Below, in pieces: positions 50,819-59,725 of a stretch of 64,000 bases of DNA. The position numbers and the translations under genes were made by a program. This stretch comes from JACCZH01 sp963729445. GTDB lineage: Bacteria > Chloroflexota > Chloroflexia > Thermomicrobiales > CFX8. The DNA lies in NCBI GenBank assembly GCA_963729445.1, contig CAVSNU010000005.1:558001-622000 (forward strand), given 5' to 3'. The notes beneath the pieces are model-generated. The model searched no databases and had not been told where the DNA came from. It saw nothing but the letters and a program-made list of their open reading frames with translations. Within the stretch, counting starts at the first letter, position 1, and the number at the start of each line of letters is the position of its first letter.

Positions 50819-50852
50819 GGGGATGCCCTGGCTGTGCCAGGGCATCCCCTTT
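50819..50852 (+). terminator. Intrinsic terminator after the FAD oxidase
   Basis: Perfect 14-bp stem (50819-50832 with 50836-50849), 3-base loop and a TTT tail, 14 bases after the stop. Confidence 0.85.
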
Positions 50853-51109
50853 CGCCTGCGTGCCCCCCGAGGACGGCACAGGTTGACCGCGAGCACCACC
50901 GGGAGATGCCCGTTATTCGACCGCTCTCTGCCGCAGAGAACGGTTCGGGCCGAGGGCGTGTTCGGCGGCTGAAACGAACCGTTATGCCAACCCGGCACAG
51001 GTGTTGTGGAGAAGTTCACAATGTGTGCTAGACTACCTTTCAATACGGTTTCGTCCCACCATTGCGTCTTTTCGGGGGAACCTGCGTTCTGGGGGAAGGA
51101 AAAACAGGG

Positions 51110-52123
51110 ATGTTGCGTCACGTCCCAAGATGGGTCGTCGCGGTCCTCTTGCTGGTTGTTATTGGTGGGCTGCTTACAGCCTGTGGCTCCGCTGAAGATT
51201 ACCCGCAAACCACACTCGAGGCAGCTGGTGAGCACAACCAGCGCATCCTTGATGTCTATTCCCTCATCTGGTACGGCGCGGTTGTGGTCTTCTTCCTTGT
51301 CGAAGGCCTCCTGCTCTTCAGCGTCTTCAAGTTCCGGGGCGAACCAAAGACCATCCACGGCCGGCCGGTGCCGGTACACGGGAACAACCGGTTGGAGATC
51401 ATCTGGACGGTCATTCCAGCCATTATTCTCGCCATTATCGCCGTTCCCACCCTGCAAGTTATTTCAGACCTCTCGGCACGGCCGGACGAAGACTCCATGG
51501 TCGTCAATGTCATCGGCCACCAGTTCTTCTGGGAGTTCCAGTACCCCGAACTTGGGATCAGCACCACCAACGAGCTACACATTCCTGTGGGGCAGCAGAT
51601 CGACTTCCGTCTGGATTCAGCCGACGTGATCCACTCATTCTGGGTGCCACAGTTGGCCGGCAAGCTGGACGCGATTCCAGGCCGGGACAACCGTATGTGG
51701 TTTGAAGCTGACGCTCCAGGCACGTACCTGGGACAGTGCGCGGAGTTCTGTGGCCTTGCTCACTATCAGATGTTGCTGTCGGTCGTGGCACAGCCTCAAG
51801 CGGAATTCGATGCCTGGGTTGCTGAGGAGCTTGCTCCGCCGCCGGCAGAGGGTGATCCCGAGGCTGGGCTGGCCATCATCGAGACGCAGTGCGCCGCTTG
51901 CCATACGGTCGAAGGAACGGCCGCTCAAGGGGCGGTTGGTCCGGAACTCACCGGGTTCGCTAGCCGCGAACAGATCGCCGGGGTGGTCGAGAATACACCT
52001 GAGAATCTGGCAGCTTGGTTGGATGACCCGGATGCCATCAAGCCTGGCACGCAGATGCCGGATCTGCCCCTCAGCGAGGCGGACATTATGAACCTTGTCG
52101 CGTACCTGGAAACCTTAGAATAG
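51110..52123 (+). CDS. ctaC: Cytochrome c oxidase subunit II with cytochrome c domain
   Basis: Subunit II of caa3-type oxidase, 337 residues. Signal/lipobox LLTAC (Cys25) and two membrane spans (about 48-72 and 95-118). CuA ligands are His175, Cys210, Glu212, Cys214, His218 and Met221 (CAEFCGLAHYQM). A fused c-type cytochrome (heme CAACH 261-265, distal Met316) follows. Electrons enter at the heme and pass to CuA. ATG 51110 after GGGGGAAGGA; the frame from 51062 is leader. First gene of the ctaCDEFG operon. Confidence 0.95.
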   Translation: MLRHVPRWVVAVLLLVVIGGLLTACGSAEDYPQTTLEAAGEHNQRILDVYSLIWYGAVVVFFLVEGLLLFSVFKFRGEPKTIHGRPVPVHGNNRLEIIWTVIPAIILAIIAVPTLQVISDLSARPDEDSMVVNVIGHQFFWEFQYPELGISTTNELHIPVGQQIDFRLDSADVIHSFWVPQLAGKLDAIPGRDNRMWFEADAPGTYLGQCAEFCGLAHYQMLLSVVAQPQAEFDAWVAEELAPPPAEGDPEAGLAIIETQCAACHTVEGTAAQGAVGPELTGFASREQIAGVVENTPENLAAWLDDPDAIKPGTQMPDLPLSEADIMNLVAYLETLE

Positions 52124-52184
52124 ATATAGCTCTCTTCTACGCGTGAACCCTTACTAGTCCGGTATCAGGAGCTAGGAAAGACGG

Positions 52185-54074
52185 ATGTCTACAGAAGTAC
52201 GGCACGTCGGAGATGCGCCGAGAACCTACGCACCAACATCGGCGCCACGGGGTGTCTGGAGTTGGTTGACCACAGTTGACCATAAGCGCATTGGTCTCAT
52301 GTATCTCATTACTGCGCTGACCTTTTTCGCCATCGGTGGTGCTGAGGCATTGCTCCTGCGTGTGCAGCTATCTTCGTCAAATAATGACTTTATCTCAGCT
52401 GCAACCTACAACCAGCTCTTTACGATGCATGGCACCACTATGATCTTCCTGGCGGTGATGCCGCTCTCCGGTGCTTTCTTTAATTTGCTGGTGCCGCTGA
52501 TGATCGGCGCGCGCGACGTCGCGTTCCCGCGTTTGAACGCATTCTCATACTGGGTGCTGCTCTTCGGCGCGATCCTGATCAACCTTGGCTGGTTCTACGG
52601 CGGAGCACCGGACGCCGGCTGGTTTGCCTACGCCAACCTGACCTCGCCGGCCTACTCGCCCGGACATGGTGTCGATTACTGGGTCCTCGGTATCCAGGTA
52701 CTCGGTATCTCGTCGGTGGCGGCTTCATTTAACTTCTTCACAACGATTATCAACATGCGCGCTCCGGGGATGTCCATGCTGCGCCTCCCGGTGTTTGTCT
52801 GGATGACCCTGATCACGCAGGTGCTCATCTTCATGGCCTTCCCGGCTCTGACGGTTGGCGCGACGCTGTTGATGTTCGACCGCTGGTTTGAAACCAACTT
52901 CTTCGTGGTCGAGGCCGGCGGCATGCCGCTGCTCTGGCAGCATCTCTTCTGGGTGTTCGGTCACCCCGAGGTGTACATCCTGATCCTGCCGGCCATGGGT
53001 ATCGTCTCTGAGGTGATACAAACCTTCTCCCGCAAGCCGCTCTTTGGCTACACGGCGGTCGTGTTTGCCGGTATCGCTATCGCGGTGTACGGGTTCAGCG
53101 TGTGGATTCACCACATGTTCACAACAGGTATGGGCCCGGTGCCAAACTCGATCTTCGCCATCACGACGATGTTGATCGCCCTGCCGACCGGTGTGAAGAT
53201 CTTTAACTGGATCGGCACCATGTGGGGCGGCGCCCTCTGGCTCACGACCTCGATGCTCTACGCAATCGGTTTCGTCGCCATGTTCATCATCGGTGGTCTC
53301 TCCGGTGTTATGCACGCTAGCCCGCCGGTTGATTCCCAGCATCAAGACACGTATTTCGTCGTGGCTCACTTCCACTATGTGCTCTTCGGCGGCAGCATCA
53401 TGGGCCTTTTCGCCGGCATCTACTATTGGTGGCCCAAGTTCACCGGGAAGCTGCTGCATGAGGGTATTGGCAAGGCGAGTTTCTGGTTGATGCTCATCGG
53501 GTTCAACGTCACCTTCTTCCCGATGCACTGGCTGGGCGCCATGGGCATGCCGCGCCGCATCGCTTCCTACGGTGATGGTCTGAACTGGGACTTCTGGAAC
53601 ATGGTCGTGACCCTGGGGTCGTTTGTCATCGCACTCGGGTTCGTGCTCTTCCTTATCAATGTCTACGTTACGACGGTTCTCGGCGACCGCGCACCGGACG
53701 ATCCATGGGATGCCGCGACACTGGAGTGGGCGACCGCCTCGCCGCCCGTGGTGCACAATTTCGACAAAATCCCGGTGGTGAAGAGCCGCATGCCCCTATG
53801 GACCGACAAATATCCGGAAGTCTATGGGCATGAATCGGAGCCTGGCGAGCATGGTAAACCCGATCATCCCGACATGCACACCGAAGAGGTGCACGACGAG
53901 ATCCACATGCCGAACCCATCGTACTGGCCGCTGGTGGCATCTCTGGGAATCGTGCTCTTCTTTGCAGGCTTCATTTTCACGTTTGCAATGACGTTTGTTG
54001 GATTGGCCTTGCTGTTCCTCGGCATCTGGGGCTGGGCTCTGGAGCCAGCCTTTGGTGAGGGCGAACACGCGTAG
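52185..54074 (+). CDS. ctaD: Cytochrome c oxidase subunit I
   Basis: 629-residue catalytic subunit carrying heme a, heme a3 and CuB, reducing O2 and pumping protons. Key points: low-spin heme His in FTMHGTTM (about 86), GHPEVY (about 260-265; CuB His and cross-linked Tyr), CuB His-His (about 309-310) and the heme a3/CuB region VAHFHYV near 395. Two extra C-terminal membrane spans, as in Bacillus-type caa3 oxidases, follow a His/Glu/Asp-rich loop (about 545-580). Confidence 0.96.
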   Translation: MSTEVRHVGDAPRTYAPTSAPRGVWSWLTTVDHKRIGLMYLITALTFFAIGGAEALLLRVQLSSSNNDFISAATYNQLFTMHGTTMIFLAVMPLSGAFFNLLVPLMIGARDVAFPRLNAFSYWVLLFGAILINLGWFYGGAPDAGWFAYANLTSPAYSPGHGVDYWVLGIQVLGISSVAASFNFFTTIINMRAPGMSMLRLPVFVWMTLITQVLIFMAFPALTVGATLLMFDRWFETNFFVVEAGGMPLLWQHLFWVFGHPEVYILILPAMGIVSEVIQTFSRKPLFGYTAVVFAGIAIAVYGFSVWIHHMFTTGMGPVPNSIFAITTMLIALPTGVKIFNWIGTMWGGALWLTTSMLYAIGFVAMFIIGGLSGVMHASPPVDSQHQDTYFVVAHFHYVLFGGSIMGLFAGIYYWWPKFTGKLLHEGIGKASFWLMLIGFNVTFFPMHWLGAMGMPRRIASYGDGLNWDFWNMVVTLGSFVIALGFVLFLINVYVTTVLGDRAPDDPWDAATLEWATASPPVVHNFDKIPVVKSRMPLWTDKYPEVYGHESEPGEHGKPDHPDMHTEEVHDEIHMPNPSYWPLVASLGIVLFFAGFIFTFAMTFVGLALLFLGIWGWALEPAFGEGEHA

Positions 54075-54134
54075 CCGCCGGATGGCTGGCACATGGAACG
54101 CGCCACGGCGCGTGTCGTAGGAGGTACAGCGGGG

Positions 54135-54728
54135 ATGGCCGCGAACCACGTAATTGAGCACCCAACCTCGACCGGGCTCGACAACCGAAAAATGGCGATG
54201 TGGAGCTTCCTCGCCTCCGACTGTATGTTCTTTGGATCGTTTATCACCGTCTATCTGGTCTCGCACGGGCGCGCGATGGTCGGCCCCTTTCCGCACGAGA
54301 TCTTCGATATCCCGTTCACGTCGGTCAGCGCATTCGTGCTGCTCATGAGCTCGTTGTCGATGGTGCTGGCGCTGGCGAGCATTCAGCGCGGCAATCTCCG
54401 CCGCTACCGTATCTGGATCGCAACGACGGCCATACTGGGTTGTATCTTCCTTGGTGGCCAGATCTATGAGTTCACCGAGTTCCATCACGCAGGCTTGACG
54501 CTTGAGAGCAGCATCTTTGGCTCGGCATTCTATGTGTTAACTGGCTTCCATGGTACCCACGTGTTCATCGGTGTGATCTGGTTATTCAGCCTGTTTCTGG
54601 CATCCTTCAAACCTGGGCTGGTGACCAAGGAAAAGAGCCTGAACGTCGAGATTGCGGGACTCTACTGGCACTTCGTCGACATTGTCTGGATCGTCATCTT
54701 TACGGTTGTCTACCTGGTCGAGGCGTAG
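54135..54728 (+). CDS. ctaE: Cytochrome c oxidase subunit III
   Basis: 197-residue membrane protein with about five spans, including MWSFLASDCMFFGSF and the conserved GFHGTHV. ATG 54135 (MAANHVIEH) is preferred: GTAGGAGG lies about 10 bases upstream and the start resembles that of the next gene. An ATG at 54093 is also in frame. Confidence 0.94.
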   Translation: MAANHVIEHPTSTGLDNRKMAMWSFLASDCMFFGSFITVYLVSHGRAMVGPFPHEIFDIPFTSVSAFVLLMSSLSMVLALASIQRGNLRRYRIWIATTAILGCIFLGGQIYEFTEFHHAGLTLESSIFGSAFYVLTGFHGTHVFIGVIWLFSLFLASFKPGLVTKEKSLNVEIAGLYWHFVDIVWIVIFTVVYLVEA

Positions 54729-54855
54729 CCAGACTTCCCGACCGGCGGAGCCTTGCGCCGCCGAGGCAAAGGTGAAGCACAATCTGCGGGAGGACATCCT
54801 CCCCTGCCGAACATGACGCATACGGTGTCGCGGTAATGAGAGACGGAGCGAGCAC

Positions 54856-55155
54856 ATGGCAGCTAACCATCACGTTGAAGAGCATCACCCCGGGTGGCAG
54901 GACTACGTCCGGATTGGCGTCGTTCTCGCCATTATTACCGCGATCGAAGTCGCGATTGTCTATATCGAGGCGCTCGCGGGCGTGTTGCTGCCCATTTTGC
55001 TCGCTCTGTCTGCCTTGAAGTTTGGGCTGGTCGTCGCGTACTTTATGCACCTGAAGTTCGATAACAAGTTCTTCGCCTGGGTGTTCGGCGCGGGCCTCGT
55101 TACCGCCGCTGGTATTATGCTCGCTCTTTTGGCGATGTTCGGGGTGTTGAAGTAG
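54856..55155 (+). CDS. ctaF: Cytochrome c oxidase subunit IV
   Basis: 99 residues, three spans, with the family motif FMHLKFDNKF near residue 64. It begins MAANHHVEEHH, nearly the same as the subunit III start. Stabilises the oxidase. ATG has CGGAG 7 bases upstream. Confidence 0.93.
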   Translation: MAANHHVEEHHPGWQDYVRIGVVLAIITAIEVAIVYIEALAGVLLPILLALSALKFGLVVAYFMHLKFDNKFFAWVFGAGLVTAAGIMLALLAMFGVLK

Positions 55156-55336
55156 GTGCCCCAATTATGGTCGCCGTGAGCAGCATGGCAACGGGTCTTC
55201 TGAGTACACGGCTGTGGGTAGCGTGGGAGATGATGGTCTACCTGAACGAGCAGGAAGCGCCACCCCCAAATTGGACGAGCCCGCGAAGCGGACGTTGTCA
55301 CATCACGATATCCGTCTAGAACCTGGATAGCCCCTC

Positions 55337-56227
55337 ATGCTGGTACCCCTGCACACTGGATTTGTTGAAAACCCTGGCTTTGGCAGCTGGCAATTCGAGC
55401 CGACGGTTGTCATTGGCGTCGCCGTTGCGGGGTTCCTCTACTTCCGCTGGATTCACAATTATGAAACCCGAAATCCTGGGGTACGGGCAGCCAGTGCGGT
55501 ACAAAAGGGGTTGTTTATCGCCGGGCTTGCGACGTTCATCGTCGCGCTGCTCTCCCCGGTAGATGTCTTCGCCTCCTATTTGCTGACCATGCACATGACG
55601 CAGCACATCCTGCTCACGATCGTGGGCCCGCCTCTTTTGCTGGCCGGTCTGCCAAAAGTGATGTACCAGTGGTTTTCAGAGCGAGGATCGCTGTGGGATT
55701 ACTGGCGCGTACTCACCAATCCGGTTGTGGCGTTACTCGTGTTCAACGCAGTGTTCTCGCTGATCCACCTGCCCGTGTTCTATGACTTGATCTTGCGCAA
55801 TGAGCCCGTCCACATCGCCTCGCATCTCGCGTTGATGGGTACGGCCCTGCTATCGTGGTGGCCGGTGCTTGCGCCTGGACGGGAATTTGGGGAACTTTCA
55901 CCCGCGATAAAGGGTCTCTATTTGCTGGCCCACACCGTGCCCGGTCAGATCGTCGGGGCGATCATCACCATGGCTGGCACCGTACTCTATGTTGAATATT
56001 CCCACGCTCCGGAGCGGGTGTGGGGGTTGACGCTAATCGGCGATCAGGAGATTGGCGGGCTCCTGATGTGGATAGGTGTGGGCAGCTTCTACTTCGCAGC
56101 TGCCGGTCTCGCGTTCTACCGCTGGGCGGACGAGGCCGACGGTAAAGAAGAGCGCCGCATTACCGGGCCCAGGCCGTCCAGTGGGCCGGGCGACTCCGTG
56201 CCAGACAACCTGTCGGCCAAGCCGTAG
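55337..56227 (+). CDS. ctaG: caa3 oxidase assembly factor
   Basis: 296-residue CtaG-family membrane protein needed to assemble the CuB or caa3 centre. About seven spans with metal-site candidates in MHMTQHILL and the HIASHLALMG segment, followed by a soluble, Pro/Ser-rich tail. Last gene of the oxidase operon, about 180 bases after ctaF. Confidence 0.92.
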   Translation: MLVPLHTGFVENPGFGSWQFEPTVVIGVAVAGFLYFRWIHNYETRNPGVRAASAVQKGLFIAGLATFIVALLSPVDVFASYLLTMHMTQHILLTIVGPPLLLAGLPKVMYQWFSERGSLWDYWRVLTNPVVALLVFNAVFSLIHLPVFYDLILRNEPVHIASHLALMGTALLSWWPVLAPGREFGELSPAIKGLYLLAHTVPGQIVGAIITMAGTVLYVEYSHAPERVWGLTLIGDQEIGGLLMWIGVGSFYFAAAGLAFYRWADEADGKEERRITGPRPSSGPGDSVPDNLSAKP

Positions 56228-56254
56228 CACAGCCCATACCCCGGCGCGTCTGCC

Positions 56255-57139
56255 CTATCGCGCAACTTCGATCATCTCCTTGAAGAATCCATCTGCCTCC
56301 TGCATGTGAGCCATGCATTCCGCGGCAGACCACTCGCCGTTACCAGGATCGCGAGTGAACACGTCGTCCGGCACACCGACGAGGTAGCCCCGCACGGCGC
56401 CATGGGTCTGCCAGGCGAGGCTAAGCAACCGTTGCGCGTCGCTCTGCGGCCTGCCCGTCTGAACCCGCCACTTCTGGATCTGCGCCGTGTGCTCTCGCTC
56501 ATGGTGGGAGAAGCGCATGAGCCGAAAGTTGACGTCCAGTTCCAGGCCGGACCATATGGCCGGGGCGGACAGGTCTTCATCACTGAGGCTTGAGAGTACG
56601 TTGAGCGTCTGGTTGCGCGCGGCATCGAGCCCGGCGAGCAGCTCGTCGAGCGACAGGTTGCTGAATCCCGTCTCATCGCCTCGCGCCGGAAGGTCACCGT
56701 GTGACTCCCCGGCTCGATGACGCTCGACGGCGTGCAGGGTGTTGATGCGATAACTGTGCTCGGTGGCGAGCGCGTGCGCCAGCGTTTTCCGTAGCGGCCA
56801 CTCTCCCGCTGGCTCTACCGGTGCGACGTCGAGATCGTCATCGGTCAGCCCCACGAGCGCCGCGAGCAGATCGCCGCGCGTGCGCTCTGCCGCACCCAGG
56901 ATGAGTTGAGCGTGGCTTGGCTGCCAGCCGAGCATGCTGCGCAGCGTGTGTTCGATCTGAAGGCCATGCTCCTCATCGTGATCCGAGAATCGCAGGCACA
57001 TGTAGCGCGCATCGGTCGGACCATAGCCCCAGCGCGTCATCTTGTTCAGCTGCTCCTCGGGCGTCTGCGCGAGCGACGCGAACAGTTCCCGGCGGGTACT
57101 GCGGATGTCGTCGAGGACGCTCTGTAGCTTCGACGTCAT
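56255..57139 (-). CDS. DinB-family protein, two tandem domains
   Basis: 294 residues with two DinB/YfiT-like four-helix units (about 5-140 and 150-290). Possible metal His residues occur as FSDHDEEH in the first and FSHHEREH in the second. Members are often thiol transferases or of unknown function. Convergent with ctaG (28-base gap); about 330 bases of its upstream region hold no gene. Confidence 0.8.
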   Translation of the reverse strand: MTSKLQSVLDDIRSTRRELFASLAQTPEEQLNKMTRWGYGPTDARYMCLRFSDHDEEHGLQIEHTLRSMLGWQPSHAQLILGAAERTRGDLLAALVGLTDDDLDVAPVEPAGEWPLRKTLAHALATEHSYRINTLHAVERHRAGESHGDLPARGDETGFSNLSLDELLAGLDAARNQTLNVLSSLSDEDLSAPAIWSGLELDVNFRLMRFSHHEREHTAQIQKWRVQTGRPQSDAQRLLSLAWQTHGAVRGYLVGVPDDVFTRDPGNGEWSAAECMAHMQEADGFFKEMIEVAR

Positions 57140-57725
57140 GGGGCTGCTCCTTCACGTCTGGATCGGACGAACCGATATCGACACCGGTGACTTTGAACGT
57201 TTACGGTAGAACAGATGTTCTCTGTTGTCAACCTGTACATTCCTCGCAATGTATGATGCCAGCGCGCAGACAGGGCGTCCCCTCACTCTCGGATGAAGTC
57301 GTCCTCGTTCCCTGATACAGCTGAACGTGTCCTGCGTAGCGACGCAATGATGAAGATGTCCTACTACATCCACTATGCGCAAGGATCCCGATGAATGGTA
57401 CGGGCGTCATTCATCGCGCCCTGCCTGGCCGCCCGAATGCTTGACCAGTCGCCCGAGCGCATTGACGGTCATCCTGCGCCTATTAGTCATCCTGAGCGTA
57501 AGCGAAGGATCTCTTGCCTGACACCCGCGGCGATGGACCAGAGATCCTTCCTTGCGTCAGGATGACTATCAAACTCAGTGCAGCCTCTTCGCCACGTCGA
57601 GGATGATTGAGTTGCGCTCAGGGCGAGTGACCAGGCAGCGGTCACTCTACCGTCGTCGTTCCAAGACACAGACAAACGGCCCGAGGATGACTCCCCGGAC
57701 CGTTGACCTGGTGCGTCGAAGGCGC
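57140..57725. other. Gene-free stretch with repeat copy 3
   Basis: About 590 bases. From 57406 to 57480 it resembles 15238-15320 (GCGCCCTGCCTGG, TGACCAGTC and GGTCATCCTGC blocks), then holds the palindromic repeat 57486-57566. No gene is visible. Confidence 0.6.
57486..57566. repeat. Dispersed palindromic repeat, copy 3
   Basis: Left arm 57486-57513 (with GAGCGTAAGCGAAGGATCTC) and right arm 57541-57566, separated by a 27-base spacer. The right arm is the exact inverse complement of the left arm of copy 1. Confidence 0.8.
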
Positions 57726-59360
57726 TTAGCTCGTCTTGCGAGCCGGCGGGTTGCGGCGCAGGATGCTGTTCATGCCCGGCACCTCGCCGATCGGAACCTC
57801 GATCAGGCTGGGGCCGTTGATGTCATAGGCTTCCTTGATGGCGCAGCGCAGCGCGTCCGGCGTCTCGGCGCGGAACGGTGCGACACCGAACGCGTCGGCG
57901 AGTTTCTGGAAGTCGGGATTCCGCAGGTCAGACGCAATCGTGCGTCCGCCGTACGACTCCTTCTGGATGCGGCGCACGTTGCCGTAGGCGCCATCACTGA
58001 AGACGATTGTGACCAGTGGAATGTTGTGCCGCACGGCCGTTGAGAGTTCCTGGACGGTAAACATGAAGCCGCCGTCACCGTTGATGGAGATCACCTTCTT
58101 GTCGGGGTGAGCGACCTGGACACCGAGCGCGGTCGCGAAACCGAAGCCAAGTGTGCCTTGGTAACCGGTGGTAATGAACGAGCGCGGGTTGTAGACCGGG
58201 AAACCAACGCCGGAGAAATAGCCCATCTGCGTCATCTCGCTGACCAGCAGGCCGTCTTCCGGGAGCTCCTGGCGCAACACTTCGGCGTAGGACGCCTGTG
58301 GCTGGACCTCGAAGAGCATGTCGGCGACCTTCTCCTGGAGAGCGGTCAGCTCACTCTTGCGTGAGGCACGCTTGCCGTTGAAGCCGGCTACCTGGTTTGC
58401 CAGCTTCCCCAGTCCGGTCTTCGCGTTCGCGACGATGCCGACCTCCGGCTTGGAGACGCGCTCGATCTCCTCTGGATCGATGTCCATGCGGATGATCTTG
58501 ATGCTGTCGTCGGCACCCCAGGCAGTCAGCGGCTGCATGAGGCGCGTTCCGACCGCCAGAACGACATCGGCATCGGCCCAGAGCTCCTGACCGCCGACCA
58601 TGGTCTGTGCCAGATAGTGGTGGTCGCTGACCGCGCCGCGGCCGTTACCAGTCATAACAACCGGCGCCTGCAGAGTCTCGGCCAGGTTAAGCAGCTGCTC
58701 GCTGGCGTCCAGTGCGCCGCCACCCACGAAAATGACTGGATTCTTGGCCTTGCCCAGCAGCTCGGCGGCCTTCTTGAGCGCGTCAGGATCTGGTTCCGGG
58801 TCGGGATAGGACAGGACCGGGTCCAGCAGCTCGACGTCCGCCTTGAGCCCCATGATGTCAGGCGCCATCTCGAACTCCACCGGGCGAATGCGGCCGGTCT
58901 GGAGCTGTTTGAAGGCCTCCCGGATGAGCCCCGGCACCTCGGTCGGGTGGTCCGCGCGAGCAGCCCATTTGGTGACCGAGCGGATCATCTGCAGCTGGTT
59001 CGGGATCTCGTGTAGCTGCCCGATCCCCTTCTCGATCAGGTCAGACTGGATCTGACCCGAGAGGCAGAGTACTGGAGCGTTGCAGGCGTAGGCGGTCGAG
59101 AGCGCGGCGGTTGCGTTCAACAGGCCCGGCCCCGGAACGACGAGACAGGTGCCGACTTTGCCAGTGGAGGCCGCGTAGCCAAAGGCCATGTAGGCGGTGG
59201 CTTGCTCGTGGCGGGTGTGGAGTACCCGAATCGAGTCTTGTGCTTCGTACAGGGCATCGAAGGTATTGTCGAGCTGCACGCCGGGTAGCCCGAATATCGT
59301 GTCGACGCCATACTGTTTCAGGGAGGCGACGAGCGCCTGTCCCCCGGTCATGTTCGCCAC
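57726..59360 (-). CDS. TPP-dependent enzyme (acetolactate synthase-like), paralogue A
   Basis: 544-residue three-domain thiamine-diphosphate enzyme (PYR, transhydrogenase-like and PP domains). The PYR-domain activating Glu lies in TRHEQATAYMA; the PP-domain Mg-TPP motif is GDGGFMF with NVRRIQKE further on. It resembles IlvB, but no small subunit (ilvN) is nearby, so acetolactate, oxalyl-CoA or another decarboxylase/carboligase activity is open. GTG 59360 is the likely start, 9 bases after a perfect AGGAGG. Confidence 0.9.
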   Translation of the reverse strand: MANMTGGQALVASLKQYGVDTIFGLPGVQLDNTFDALYEAQDSIRVLHTRHEQATAYMAFGYAASTGKVGTCLVVPGPGLLNATAALSTAYACNAPVLCLSGQIQSDLIEKGIGQLHEIPNQLQMIRSVTKWAARADHPTEVPGLIREAFKQLQTGRIRPVEFEMAPDIMGLKADVELLDPVLSYPDPEPDPDALKKAAELLGKAKNPVIFVGGGALDASEQLLNLAETLQAPVVMTGNGRGAVSDHHYLAQTMVGGQELWADADVVLAVGTRLMQPLTAWGADDSIKIIRMDIDPEEIERVSKPEVGIVANAKTGLGKLANQVAGFNGKRASRKSELTALQEKVADMLFEVQPQASYAEVLRQELPEDGLLVSEMTQMGYFSGVGFPVYNPRSFITTGYQGTLGFGFATALGVQVAHPDKKVISINGDGGFMFTVQELSTAVRHNIPLVTIVFSDGAYGNVRRIQKESYGGRTIASDLRNPDFQKLADAFGVAPFRAETPDALRCAIKEAYDINGPSLIEVPIGEVPGMNSILRRNPPARKTS

Positions 59361-59725
59361 AGAACAAATCCTCCTCAAATACGGGTACGTTGCCTCTTCT
59401 GGCAGTGCCGCCGGTCATTCTAGCGCATCTCGCGTGAAGATTGTCACATAATGCTAACGAGCCACCCCAGGTCCCCCGAACCGGATGGGCTGGTGGTCTC
59501 TTCTCGGGCGTAGTGGTGCATGAATGCGATGTGCCGATTTGGTCCGAGCATGGGCCGTAGCGCGTACCTTATGCGAGGTGTGCACCACGCTTGGCAGAGC
59601 AATCAGGAGAATCGCATCGTTGTCCCGCGACACCAATGGTTTCGCTCATGGCAAGAGAATCCCCGGAGATGATCCGGGGATTCTCTGGCGTCTTGCACGT
59701 AGGATACGGCGAGGTGACGGTACGT
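59361..59725. other. Intergenic stretch with a terminator
   Basis: About 365 bases between the tandem TPP-enzyme genes. It holds the hairpin at 59654-59686 and, presumably, a promoter for the downstream paralogue. Confidence 0.5.
59654..59686 (-). terminator. Hairpin after paralogue B
   Basis: Perfect 14-bp stem (59654-59667 with 59673-59686), 5-base loop, about 40 bases after the upstream paralogue's stop. TTCTCT flank on the minus strand. Confidence 0.7.

Noticed and set aside
50780..51457. 225-residue reverse frame over ctaC
   Set aside because: Shadow of ctaC; composition matches an out-of-frame reading.
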